Positions 1-9,700 of a DNA stretch of 15,496 nt are shown here, piece after piece. Location: contig JAFWOP010000103.1 in NCBI GenBank assembly GCA_017545365.1, positions 1-15,496 on the forward strand, read 5' to 3'. Source of the stretch: Bacteroidales bacterium (lineage in GTDB: Bacteria; Bacteroidota; Bacteroidia; Bacteroidales; P3). Under the pieces are notes generated by a model. That model saw nothing but the letters and a program-made list of their open reading frames with translations, made no database searches and was not told the origin of the DNA. Every line of letters begins with the position of its first letter. Within the stretch, counting starts at the first letter, position 1. The position numbers and the translations under genes are program-made.

Positions 1-90
1 GAAGTGGAGGAAGCGCTTTCGCACATCGTCATCCACGGCAACCGCACGGACGAGGACATTCAGCGCATGGGCTACGTCAAGCCGCAGTGA
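1..90 (+). CDS. 3' end of an unidentified gene (5' end outside window)
   Basis: Frame 1 is open from the left edge to a TGA at 88-90. It encodes 29 residues, EVEEALSHIVIHGNRTDED... ending in MGYVKPQ. Codons are GC-rich at the third position and coding-like. The next gene starts 25 bases downstream on the same strand, so the two may be co-transcribed. The fragment is too short to name. Its charged, helical C-terminus would suit many small cytoplasmic enzymes, and I do not assign a function. Confidence 0.6.
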   Translation, partial: EVEEALSHIVIHGNRTDEDIQRMGYVKPQ

Positions 91-115
91 TTTCACAACA
101 ATAAAGGTAAACACA

Positions 116-254
116 ATGAATAAACTCATCATAGGAGGAATGGCAATGGCCAGTGCAATCATGGCAAATGCCGCAGAATTGACGGCAAAGGAAAACACGA
201 TCGTCGATATCGGCGCGTGGACGGCGCGGGGCGAGCAGGACAAGCTCGGCGCGG
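116..254 (+). repeat. Direct repeat: first copy of the duplicated gene start (second copy 474-612)
   Basis: Bases 116-254 align without gaps to 474-612 at a constant offset of 358. From the GGAGGAATGGC at about 134 to the end I count five base differences in roughly 120. The first seven codons differ more. Homology stops abruptly at ..CTCGGCGCGG: copy 1 continues into coding sequence and copy 2 goes into an A-rich repeat. This is a partial tandem gene duplication. Confidence 0.9.
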
Positions 255-415
255 CGTTCAAGGCGGGGTTCGAGGCGGGGCTCACGCTCAACGAGGCGAA
301 GGAACTCGTCGGGCAACTCTACGCCTACTGCGGTTTCCCGCGGGCGCTCAATGCGGCGGGAACGCTGATGAAGGCGCAAGAATTAGCCGCAAAGAACGCA
401 AAGGACGCAAAGTGA
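116..415 (+). CDS. Secreted carboxymuconolactone-decarboxylase-like protein, 3' end replaced by a repeat
   Basis: 99 codons. Residues 1-20 form a signal peptide (hydrophobic IIGGMAMASAIM, probable cleavage ANA|AEL). The mature part carries WTARGEQDKL, the AGLTLNEAKE helix and QLYAYCGFPRALNA. This matches the core of Bacteroidetes proteins in the carboxymuconolactone decarboxylase/AhpD-like fold, with the single Cys of YCGFPR in the expected place. A purine-rich AAAGG lies about 9 bases before the ATG. The family normally continues past the '..NAAGTLMK' helix with a charged tail. Here the last nine codons (AAKNAKDAK) come from a three-unit CGCAAAG repeat and the stop lies in the following loop, so the natural C-terminus looks lost. 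A damaged second copy starts 59 bases downstream. Catalytic activity is uncertain. The family assignment is from memory of the motif. Confidence 0.72.
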   Translation: MNKLIIGGMAMASAIMANAAELTAKENTIVDIGAWTARGEQDKLGAAFKAGFEAGLTLNEAKELVGQLYAYCGFPRALNAAGTLMKAQELAAKNAKDAK

Positions 416-453
416 GCAAGGACTTTTGTGATCTTTGCGTTCTTTGCGGCTAA
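383..453. repeat. Inverted-repeat element of CGCAAAG units (hairpin)
   Basis: Perfect 21-base arms at 383-403 and 433-453 (one arm is TTAGCCGCAAAGAACGCAAA plus G) flank a 29-base loop. The left arm continues as a period-9 array: GCCGCAAAG, AACGCAAAG and GACGCAAAG at 386-412, in frame with the upstream gene. That gene's TGA (413-415) falls in the loop. No T-run follows directly, so it is not a classical rho-independent terminator, although an RNA stem this long could still affect mRNA ends. Similar CGCAAAG strings recur in many environmental and Bacteroidetes genomes as far as I recall. Confidence 0.85.
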
Positions 454-473
454 AAAAAGAAAGAGAACCAATA

Positions 474-635
474 ATGAAGAGACTTGTTCTTGGAGGAATG
501 GCAATGGCCAGTGCGATCATGGCAAACGCCGCAGAATTGACGGTAAAGGAAAACGCGGTCGTCGATATCGGCGCGTGGACGGCGCGGGGCGAGCAGGACA
601 AGCTCGGCGCGGTAAAACCAAACAAAACCAAATAA
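474..635 (+). pseudogene. Truncated second copy of the carboxymuconolactone-decarboxylase-like gene
   Basis: A 53-codon frame starts at the ATG at 474. It has its own signal peptide (MKRLVLGGMAMASAIMANA) and then repeats copy 1 residues almost exactly up to GEQDKLGA. It then switches to VKPNKTK and stops at 633-635. The switch coincides with the start of an AAAACCAAAC array. The whole Cys-containing helix region is missing, so it cannot be a working enzyme. An exported 30-odd-residue peptide is possible but unlikely. The frame is intact and only five bases differ from copy 1 over most of the repeat, so the truncation is recent. The sequence before its ATG is A-rich and could still allow translation. 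Confidence 0.75.
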
Positions 636-690
636 AACCTATATTAAATTGTTTTTTCTTGTTTTTTTTTGTTTTCTTTTGTTTTGCTGG
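612..690. repeat. Period-10 A-rich array facing a period-10 T-rich array
   Basis: The left part has AAAACCAAAC (614-623), AAAACCAAAT (624-633) and AAAACCT (634-640). The right part has four units beginning with G every 10 bases: GTTTTTTCTT (651), GTTTTTTTTT (661), GTTTTCTTTT (671) and GTTTTGCTGG (681). The right half is an imperfect inverse complement of the left, so the element is a degenerate inverted repeat with a short A/T spacer. It begins exactly where copy 2 of the duplicated gene breaks off. Confidence 0.75.
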
Positions 691-774
691 AGACCGCAAA
701 GCGGTATGAATAATCCAAGTTAGAAAAAAATCCGTGTAATCCGTGTAATCCGTTTTAATCCGTTGTTTCAAATA
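691..774. other. Gap between convergent genes, no gene seen
   Basis: Short gap between the + strand pseudogene and the giant - strand gene. It holds a five-base-stem hairpin ACCGC-AAA-GCGGT at 693-705 and the period-9 array listed separately. No convincing intrinsic terminator was found in either direction. Reading on the minus strand, the giant gene's transcript would pass through GGATTACAC repeats and then a run of T at about 723-730. Confidence 0.55.
729..765. repeat. Period-9 array AATCCGTGT
   Basis: Units are AATCCGTGT (729-737), AATCCGTGT (738-746), AATCCGTTT (747-755) and, after one extra T, AATCCGTTG (757-765). It ends ten bases before the giant gene's stop codon. Like the CGCAAAG element it has a 9-base period, but the sequence differs. 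Confidence 0.85.
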
Positions 775-3700
775 TTACTTTATCACGACCTTGTTACCAT
801 TGTAGATGTACACACCCTTCCTCGTCGGGCGCTGCGGCAGCTCTATGCCGTTCACGGTGTACCACTTGCCCAGCTCTTGGTCGGCGTTGAGGGTGTCGAT
901 GCCTGTTGCGCTGGCGGCAAAGCGGAGGGCGAAGGGTTCGTCGGGACTGCCCACCACGTCGTCGACGCGGAAGGTGAGCACGTTGCCGGTCGAGGCGACG
1001 ATGTCGCCGTTGCGCTCGATGGCAAACCAGAGGTCGGCCTGCTTCTCGCCGCCGATATTGAGGTAGAGCGGCTCGCTTTCCTCAGCGGCAGAACCGCTGA
1101 GCACAGTGGTGGTGAAGCCGCGCTGCTCGCCGTCGGCGTAGGCCACAAGGAGGTCGCCCTCCTCAGGCTCGAAGCCCTCTATGACGGCAGTCAGCGACAT
1201 GGTGTGGCGGTATCTGTGGGCATCCAACGGAGAAGCGGCGGGCACAGTGGCATCGTTGCCGTTCACATCGGTAGATGCGGACGGGACGTCCGCGCTCCCA
1301 TCTTCTGCGGCACTGCGGCTTCCTGCCACTGCCCATGCGTCGAGGAAAGTGCTGCCCGGCTCATAGAAGGGGTAGCGGAACGAGGCCTCGCCTTCGGCCT
1401 TGCGCAACAGCATGTATCCCTCGCCGGGCTTCATGTACTGCAGGTTTCCGCGCCAGCGGCCCGTGCCGCCCGTCTTGGTGAAGTAGGCAAACTCGCTGTG
1501 GCTCTTGATGATGTCGCCCGGCGTGGCGTTGTCGTAGTAGTCGCTCAGGGCGGTCTCCACGCTCAGGTTCAGTATCGGCGTGTAGCCTATGCCGTTCCAG
1601 CCGTTGCTGACGGTTATGGTGCGCGTGTCCTCGCTCTTGATGATGCTGCCGCCAACGGGGAACTGTATGTCCTGTGCCACCTTGATGGCATAGCCCTTCC
1701 TTGGCGATATGCGCAGTTTCTTCACGTCGCCCGTTGCCAGCCACGTTCCGTTCTTGTAGGTCATCGTCACGTTGCCGCTCATCTCCGTCAGCACGTCGCC
1801 GTTCTCCCAGGGCAGTCCGCCGAGCAGGGTGTTCAGGTTGAAGAGCTTCTCGCTGGCCACGTTGAACGACACCCAGTTCCAGCCCTCCTTCAGGTCGAAG
1901 GTCTGCACATACAGGCTGCCGCCCTCGAAGCGCACGGGCGTATCTACGCCCACGATGGTGTCGTTTCTGAAGGTCATGCTCTCCTTGCCGTCGGCGGTGA
2001 GCACCATCTCGCGGCCGGTGGAGTACTGCCATATCTTGAAGTAGAGTTCCGTGCCCTTCTTGCTGCTGTCGTAGACGGTGAGGAAGAGGTCGCTCTCTCC
2101 CGTCAGTGCCGAGTAGTTGACGTGTGCGATGCCGTGGCAGCGGTTCTCGCGGTCGAATACGCCCACGATGTCGCGGCTGTCGATGTCCACCTCGCCGTTC
2201 AGGATGACCTGTCCCGCGATGTTCATCGAGTATTTCAGCAGGTCTTCGTCCACGCTCCATGACCATTCGGGTGCCGATGTCGTCACGGTCAGGTTCAGGT
2301 AGAGCGGCTCGGCCACGCCGTCCTCGTCGGTCAGGTAGATGATTTCGTCGTAGGTGCCCACGTTCAGGCTTTTGTTCACCACGCCCTTTATGGTTACGGT
2401 GCCCAGCGGGCCGATGATGCCGGTGTAGGCCTCCATGTCGAGCCATCGCGGACAGTTCTCTATGGTGTACGTGTGAGAGGTCGCGCTGTTGTTGAGGATG
2501 TCGAAGTAGATATAGTCCTCATAGCCGTAGCTGGCCAACCAGGTCTGGCGCTCGTTCTGCCAGCGCAGGCTGCTGTTGTTCACGTAGTAGCAGGCCGTCT
2601 GCGGCGATACCATCGCGTTGCCGTTCTTGTCCTCCACGTCGCGCAGGGTGACGTAGATGTTCCTGCGGTTGATGCGCGAGGCCAGTTCGTCGAGTTCCAC
2701 CAGCACCTGGTTGTCCTTGCCGGCGAAGCTGAACTTCAGGTTCGTCAGCTCCTCGTAGGGCACCACGGGTGCTGCCGTCTCGTTGGTGATGTGGCGTAGG
2801 ATTTCGTCGGCAGAACCGACGAACACGTAGTCGCGCAGCGGCGTCGTGGTGGCCTGCTTCGTCACGGGGTCCAGTTCGTAGCGCACCTCGCCCCTGTCGT
2901 CAAGGTATATCTTCTTGCTCCACGGATAGGCCACCGTCACTATGTCGTTGTCCTTCTGCCGCTCCTGACGGTCGAAGGCGAGGTAGGTCAGCAGCCCGGC
3001 CTCGTCGCCCTGCGGGCTCTTCGTGGCGTATGCCTTGATGAGCGTCAGCGGCAGTGCCTGCTGGAACATGCAGAGTTCGTCCACGTTGCCCGTCATGTCG
3101 CTGACGAGGCCCTCGATGGTGACGGTCACCGTGCAGGTGGCGGTCTTTGCGCCGTCATTGGTGGTCACTGTGATGGTGGCGGTGCCGGGTGCCACGGCGG
3201 TCACTACGCCGTCAGCCACCATGGCCACATTGGCATTGCTCGTCGTCCACGTCACGCTCTTGTCCGAGGCGTTGGCGGGGGCGATGGTCGCCGTCAGTGT
3301 CTCCGTGCTGCCCATCGTCATTGTCATACTTGTCTTGTTGAGCGACACGCCCGTCACATGCTGTATGACGGTCACTTCGCAGGTGGCGGTCTGACCGTTG
3401 GAGGAGGTGGCGGTGATGGTGGCAATGCCGGGACCCACGCCGGTCACCGTGCCGTCAGCCACAGTAGCCACGTCGGCGTTGCTCGTCGTCCACGTCACGC
3501 TCTTGTCCGTGGCGTTGGGCGGATAGACGGTTGCCGTCAGCGTCTCCGTGCTGCCCACGACAAGCGTGGTGTTGACCTTGTTGAGCGATACGCCCGTGGT
3601 GAGTCGTATGACGGTCACTTCGCAGGTGGCCGTCTTCGCGCCGCTGCCGGTGGTCACGGTGATGGTGGCGGTGCCGGGTGCTACGGCGGTCACCGTGCCG

Positions 3701-6700
3701 TCTGTCACAGTTGCCACATTGGCATTGCTCGTCGTCCACGTCACGCTCTTGTACGTAGCGTTGTCGGGGATGACCGTCGCCGTCAGCGTCTCGCTGCTGC
3801 CTATAGGTAGCGTGGTAGTGGTCTTGTTGAGCGTCACGCCCCTGGTCGGGGTGTAGGTGTAGGGACTTTCGCTGATGACGCCTACAGTACCGCCGATGGT
3901 GACGGTGCCGACCGAATTGTTGAGCCCCACGCCGATGCTGTTGATGGCATATTCACCTTTGATGGCGGTCAATTGGTACACGCCGTCGGTGATGGTTATG
4001 TCGCCACACGAACCTCTATAACTGCCAATGCCAGCCGCATGGAAACCACCTGTTGCGGTGATGGTGCCACCCGATATGGTGATTTCGCCACATGAGCCTC
4101 CATGCCCGCCGATGCCTGCCCCATATTCTCCACCTGTGGCGGTGATAGTACCGCCCGTGATGGTGATTTTGCCGCACGACCCATATAGGCCGTTTGTGTC
4201 GCTGTATGCGTTGCCGATGCCAGCACCAATATTACCGCCTGTTGCTGTGATGTTGCCGCCCGTGATGGTAATGTTGCCACACGATTTGGTACCGCTGCCG
4301 ATGCCAGCTGAACCATGACCGCCCGTAGCGATAATGGTGCCGCTCTCTATGATGATATTGCCGCAGTCTCGGATCCATCCACCGCCGATGCCAGTAGCGT
4401 AACCGTTGCTTGAAGCGTTGAGGGAGCCGTCGCCCTTGATGGTCAGCGTCTTGCCCTCTGCGACGTGGATGCCGGGATAATCTCCATAGAATCCCTTCAC
4501 AGAGTTCGTGCCTTCAAGGATGATGGTGGCATCGCCCGGACAGGTGACGCCCGCCCACTTGTAGGCATTGTTGGAAGTGCCGTTGATGGTGACATCGTTG
4601 AGTGTCACGGTGGCGCCGTCTGCGACTGAAATCTTTACGTTTGCGCCGAGTGTACCGGTGAGCACGTCACCGTCCTTTGCCTCATAGTTCGAGGTGAGCG
4701 TCGAGAGGTCCACAGTGTTGCCCGTAGCGGCCATTGGCTCGGCGAGTGCTGTGCGGGCAGACGCAATGGCGGTGTTGTCCGTCACGCCGGGCACGCAGCC
4801 GCCGATGACGGGCGTGCCCCCGCTGATGCCGCCGAGTGAGTCGGGCGAGAAGGTGGCCTTCAGTGCCTGGTCTATGTAGATGTTGGCCACGCCGCGTGCG
4901 CGGTTCACGGTCATGGCGTAGTGGTGCCACTGGTTGTCGTTGTAGCCGCTGCCCGCCTCCACGGTCATGCCGTTGGAGCGGAAGGCCAGCGTTCCGTCGT
5001 CGAAGCCGAGCCAGAAGTGGTTCTCTGCGCCGGCCTCGTCTTTCTCTCCGCTGCCGTTGCTCACGAGCGTACCGTCCGCGTCAGCGGTCTTGAACCAGAA
5101 CATCATGGTGTAGTCCTGCTCCGCCGTGCGGGCCAGTGCCTGCTGCGTCAGCGCCACGCCGTCGTTGTCCAAGCTCAGCGACCATCCTCGCGGCATGGCC
5201 CACGAGGCGCCCATCAGCTGCGCGTTGGCCCCCTGCGTCTTGTCGAGGGCGTAGTCGCCCGTGCCCTCGTTCATCGGGTAGTAATCGACAAGTCCCATCT
5301 CGTAGCCCGTTAGTCGCTTGCTGCCGTAGGTGGTGCCCACCTGTCCGCCCGTCATGGCTCGGTACCACACGCGGGCCTCCATCATGCGGCCCTCGTAGTA
5401 CTGGCTCTTCGAGCGGTTGGTCTCGTTGGTACGGCCGAAGATGAGGCGGCCCGTGCCGTTGTAGGGTTCGGTCATCTTGAAGGAGCCGAGCTGCTTGCCG
5501 CCGTTGTAGAAGGTTAAAGCCCCCCCTTCTGCCCCCGAGGGGGCTACTATAGACATTGCCACCTGCGTAAATCCGCTCTTGACGATGGTGTCGGTGGAGA
5601 GGAACGTCTGGTCATCGATGATGGCTTTCAGGTGGTAGTCCGCAGTGAGCCACAGTTGCAGACGCTTGCCGTTGGTGCCGTGCGAGAAGAGGGGCATGTC
5701 GCGGCCCGTCTTGTCGGGGCGCACCATCAGGTCGATGGTCAGGTCCTTGCCGCTGAAGTTTCGCTGTGCCTCGCTCTCCACGCTGCCCTCTCCCGTGAAC
5801 TGCACGCTGACGGCGTCCGTCACGTTGTCGTTGTTCACCTCGCCCTTCACCTCGAAGTTGGTGATGGCGTTCAGGTAGTTATACTCTATGTCCTCCGAGA
5901 AGTTGAAGATGATGTTGCCGCCCAGTCGCAGTATGCCGTCCTTCGGCTCGGGTGTGCCGAAGAGCTGCGGTCGGCGGGTGTCCTTCACGCCGCTGACGAT
6001 GGGCGACGAGGTGGTGAGGAACGAGTTGCCGTTCCTACAGTAGAGCACAGCCCGCAGGTCGTATGCCTTCTCCATCACCGTGCCTTCGCCGTAGAAGTGT
6101 GCCTCTATGTTGCCGTTCTCGGGTATCATCTCGCGCTCGCCGCTGGCCGCCTTCATCAGCTCCTCGTCGGCATAGTAGGAGCAGAGGTTGGTCCAGGCGT
6201 CATCGCCGCGCAGCGTCTCCTTGTACTGGAACTCTATGTGGTCGAAGTTGTGCTGGTGACGGTCGAATCCGTCGATGATGACGGGCATGTACCATCCCCG
6301 GTCATTGTCATACTGTGCGTAGGTGTTCATCACCCACTTGTCGCCTGGCAGCGAGATGTTCACGGGTCCGGCCTGGTGCAGGTAGTGTACGTCAAGTGTC
6401 AGCTCGTCGTAGATTTGCCGCCAGTCCTGTTCGGAGGCGATGCCGATGGTCAGTCCTTCGAGGTCGAAGCTGTTGCCTCCCGTCACCTCTATGACCTTGG
6501 TCACCACCTCGCCGGGCATCAGAATGACGCTTCGTCCGCTGCCGTCGAGCGCCTTGCCGTCGCAGGTGATTTTCGCGCCGTAGGGGTTGGAACTGTCACT
6601 GACGTAGAGGCTGTAGGTTGTGAGGCTTCTGCCGCCAGCCTCCGGGTCCTCGCTGTCGTTGGTCAGGTAGATGGTGAATCGTGCCGTCTCGCCGTAGGGC

Positions 6701-9700
6701 ACGCCGCTGACGCTCTGTCGGTCGGCGGTGATTTTCGGGTTCTCAATCTTCTTGGTGCGCTCGTCGAGCAGCATGCCCGGGTGGTAGGCTATCGTGTAGC
6801 GTGCGTTTTCCCAAGGGTTGGCAGTGGCGCCGCCGCGTGTGCGGTAGATGAAGCTGTGCGGATAGATGGACTTACTGTAGGAGATGCCCTCGTAGGAGAC
6901 ACCGTCCTTGACGTGGTCCTTCACTATGTCCAACCACTCATTGAAATTGGCGTTGTGATAGACGTCAAGCCATTTCGTGCTCTTGGTTGTCGTGGTGTCG
7001 GTAGCCTCGGTAAAGACCCGGAATACATCCACGCTAAGGTGGCTCTTGCTATCCATCACAAGGTTGAAAGACTCCTTGCGGCTGTAGTTGTTCTGCGAGC
7101 CGTAGGTGCCTATGCTGCTGTATTCTGCCACAGGCTTGATGCTGAACGACCATTTCTGTCCCCAGAATTCTATTCGCGCTTCTTTTGCATTATTATTGTT
7201 ATTTTGATTATTGTTTTGACCATCTTGGCCTTGTTGGCCTGGTTGGGCACCATTATTATTGGTCGCCTTGCGCATGTTGATGACTCCGATCAGTGCATTG
7301 AGGCATGATGCCAGTGCCGGCTGTGAGAGCAGTGCCCCAGCCGAAGCGGCCAACCTGTCCCAGCGGCCCTGGCCGTCGTTCTCGAAGTAGTCGGCCGTGG
7401 TGAAGGGGTAGCTGATATACTGCGACTGGCTGTACTCGCTCTCGAAGGTCTCGCTGTGGGTCACTGTCCCTCCGCCGTCCACTTCGTAGTTGGCCAGCTT
7501 GTCGTAGGCCCACAGTTTTTCACGCTCGTTGGACATAATCATTTCTATCCAGCAGACCATGTTGTTGTACTTCTCCAGTATCTCGTCTTGCAGCCCCGTC
7601 TTGCCCGCGGGCTTAATCATCTCGTAGGCACCGATTGTTCCGAAATCCTTATGGCCCTCCGCCACATTCGACCAATAGACGGCCTTCCCTGTCTTGTTGA
7701 CCAGTGCCACTGCCTCGTCGCGTGTGCCGGTGAACAGCAGGTCGCGTATCTCCTGCGCCAGTTTCGGCAGCAGCTCGGTGGTGATGTACTTCTGCGAGTG
7801 TACGAACTGCGATTTCAGCTCAGGGCCGTAGCCTAATGACACGTCGCGCACCAGGTGGTAGAGGTTGCCGTCGGCTCCGGTGCCCCGTGCTATTTCCACC
7901 ATCGAGCCGTACTTGCTCTCCACCTCTATGCTGTCGCTCTTGTCAATGCTGCCTATGACGCTGCCGCCCTCGTGGCCCAGCATCTTCCGGTACATGGCGT
8001 CGGGTATGGCGCGTATGGTGCTCATGGGCATTACCACGGTGTTCTCCACCACGCCGATATACAGGTCGGCATCGGCGCCCACCATGTTGGGGGCACTGCT
8101 CGTGGTGATGTCTTCGCCCACGTTCATCGTGTAGGAGTAGGCTTTTTTTCCTGCTCCGCTGAAGATGACATCGAGACTGATTCCGTTTGTGAAGCTGGTG
8201 GTGTTGATCGTTCCGGTTTCCGCGTCGACCGCTATCGTACCGCTATAGGTATCTGTGCCTGTTCCCGTTCCGAAGCCCAGGGTGAGCCCGCCCTTAAACT
8301 GCATGTCCACCTCGTATGCCAGCTTTAGTGTGGAGCCTTTCGAGAGGGTGGCGCTGCTGCCGCTTCCTGGCGGGTCGCGCAGTATGTCGATGAGCAGGGG
8401 TTTGTCGCTGGCCAGCACGTCCTTGCCTTCGCCCGTGGCAAAGAGGTTCAGCACATAGCCGCGCAGGGGTTCGGCCTCGTAGGTGGTGCCGTCCTGCGTG
8501 AGCGTCATCGTCACGGTGTGCAGTGCGTCCTCGCCCGTCAGCAGGCGCGGCTTGGCCTCGGCCATCAGGTAGAAGATGCCTTTGCCGTCATCGTCGAGTG
8601 GTACGGTCTCCTGCTCCAGCCCGTTCTTCATGCCGTTGTGTATGTTGACGGTGCCGCCGCCCACGTTCACGCGGTCCACCTTTCCCACGCGCGTATCATT
8701 ATTATATATGTATCGCTCTCCCACCGAAATCTCGATGGGGTACTTCCTGTCAATGCTGAACACGGGATAGTCGAAGGTGTAGTGGAAGTTGTCGTCGTAG
8801 ATGGGGTTGGCCTTTCCCTTTCCGCTACAAGTGAACGACAGTTCTGCCAGCTGCACGTTCTTGTCATCGCCCTCTTCCTGAGCATGGGTAATATCCAACC
8901 GGAAATACTGATAAAAGTCTGTGCTGCTGACATCATACGTGCAGGGGCTGTTGTTGGCCTTGCCCGTTTTGCCGTCCTCGATAGCGGAGATGATAGTCCA
9001 TGCATCCATATCATGCGCCCGTGCCTTCAGCGTCCAGGTCTTTGGATTCCATGCCGACTTATCAGTGGCATTGCCGGCTGTAGTCAGCGTGTAGTCCTTC
9101 ACGCTGACAGGATAGTCGGTCTTGAACTCCACATAGGCGGGCACTTTGTCACCCTGCCAGGCGGTGCTTAAATCGCCGTCGAACAAAGCGCTGTAATTGC
9201 CATCGCCAACCGTTGCCGTCAGCTGAGGTTTGTGGGTTGCATTATCATCCACTTCATATCCCACAATCATTCCCTTTGCCACTAAGGGCACCTCGGCTTT
9301 CGTACCGTCGAGGCTGGTGGCGTAGTAGTTCCTGTCGCCGAAGTATTCGAAGGAGTCGTAGTTCAGCTGCCGGTAAGTGATTTCCACGGGGGCATGATAG
9401 ATGCGGCTGTAGCGGGCGTTGGCCGTCTCGTGGGGGCAATAGATGGTCTGCTCATCGACGTCTGTATAGTAGCCCTCGAAGATGCTGTCGCGCTCGGCCA
9501 GGCAGCCGGTCAGGTCAACGACCTCGCTCACCTGTCCGTCCTGGAACAGCGTTGGGTAGCCCTTGCAGTAGATTTGCGACACCTTCCAGCGCACGGGCGG
9601 CAGCAGCAGCTCGTACTCGCCGGTGACGGGGTCGGGCTTCACCGTCATGCGCTTGCGCTGCACGGTGTATTTGGTCTTGTGTTTGCCGCCGCTGTGCATG

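Larger units (their letters stand above)
3115..4794 (-). other. Domain cassette inserted inside the second LamG domain
   Basis: Residues about 3033-3592 of the giant protein. Before it, a LamG fold runs through WHHYAMTVNRARGVANIYID to GGTPVIGGC. After it, GLVSDMTGNVDELCMFQQAL is the usual last strand and helix of the same fold (compare 'GNIDELRIYNRAL'). Between them lie a beta-helix module starting near GNTVDLSTLTSNY and three Big_2 Ig domains. Reading the flanks together without the insert gives a continuous LamG. The insert therefore looks like a module spliced into the VIGG-to-GNVDEL loop, not three domains in series. Confidence 0.7.

Noticed and set aside
116..635. A mobile element carrying the duplicated gene copies.
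   Set aside because: No transposase, no target-site duplication and no terminal repeats flank the pair. A local tandem duplication explains the constant 358-base offset.
693..705. ACCGC-AAA-GCGGT hairpin as a terminator for the converging genes.
   Set aside because: The stem is only five base pairs and no T-run follows on either strand.
428..709. Open + strand frame (93 codons) spanning copy 2 and the T-rich repeat.
   Set aside because: It is out of frame with the recognisable copy 2 peptide and ends in a Phe-run produced by the T-rich repeat.
763..2262. Long + strand open frame opposite the giant gene (likewise 5632-7308 and 9394-11493).
   Set aside because: Translations are rich in Val/Ala/Arg/His with no domain logic. 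They mirror the codons of a clearly real minus-strand protein whose GC-rich third positions remove antisense stops.
3980..4370. Regularly spaced DNA repeats resembling a CRISPR array.
   Set aside because: The units are in frame, multiples of three in length and imperfect, and they encode beta-helix coils. There are no constant repeats with unique spacers.
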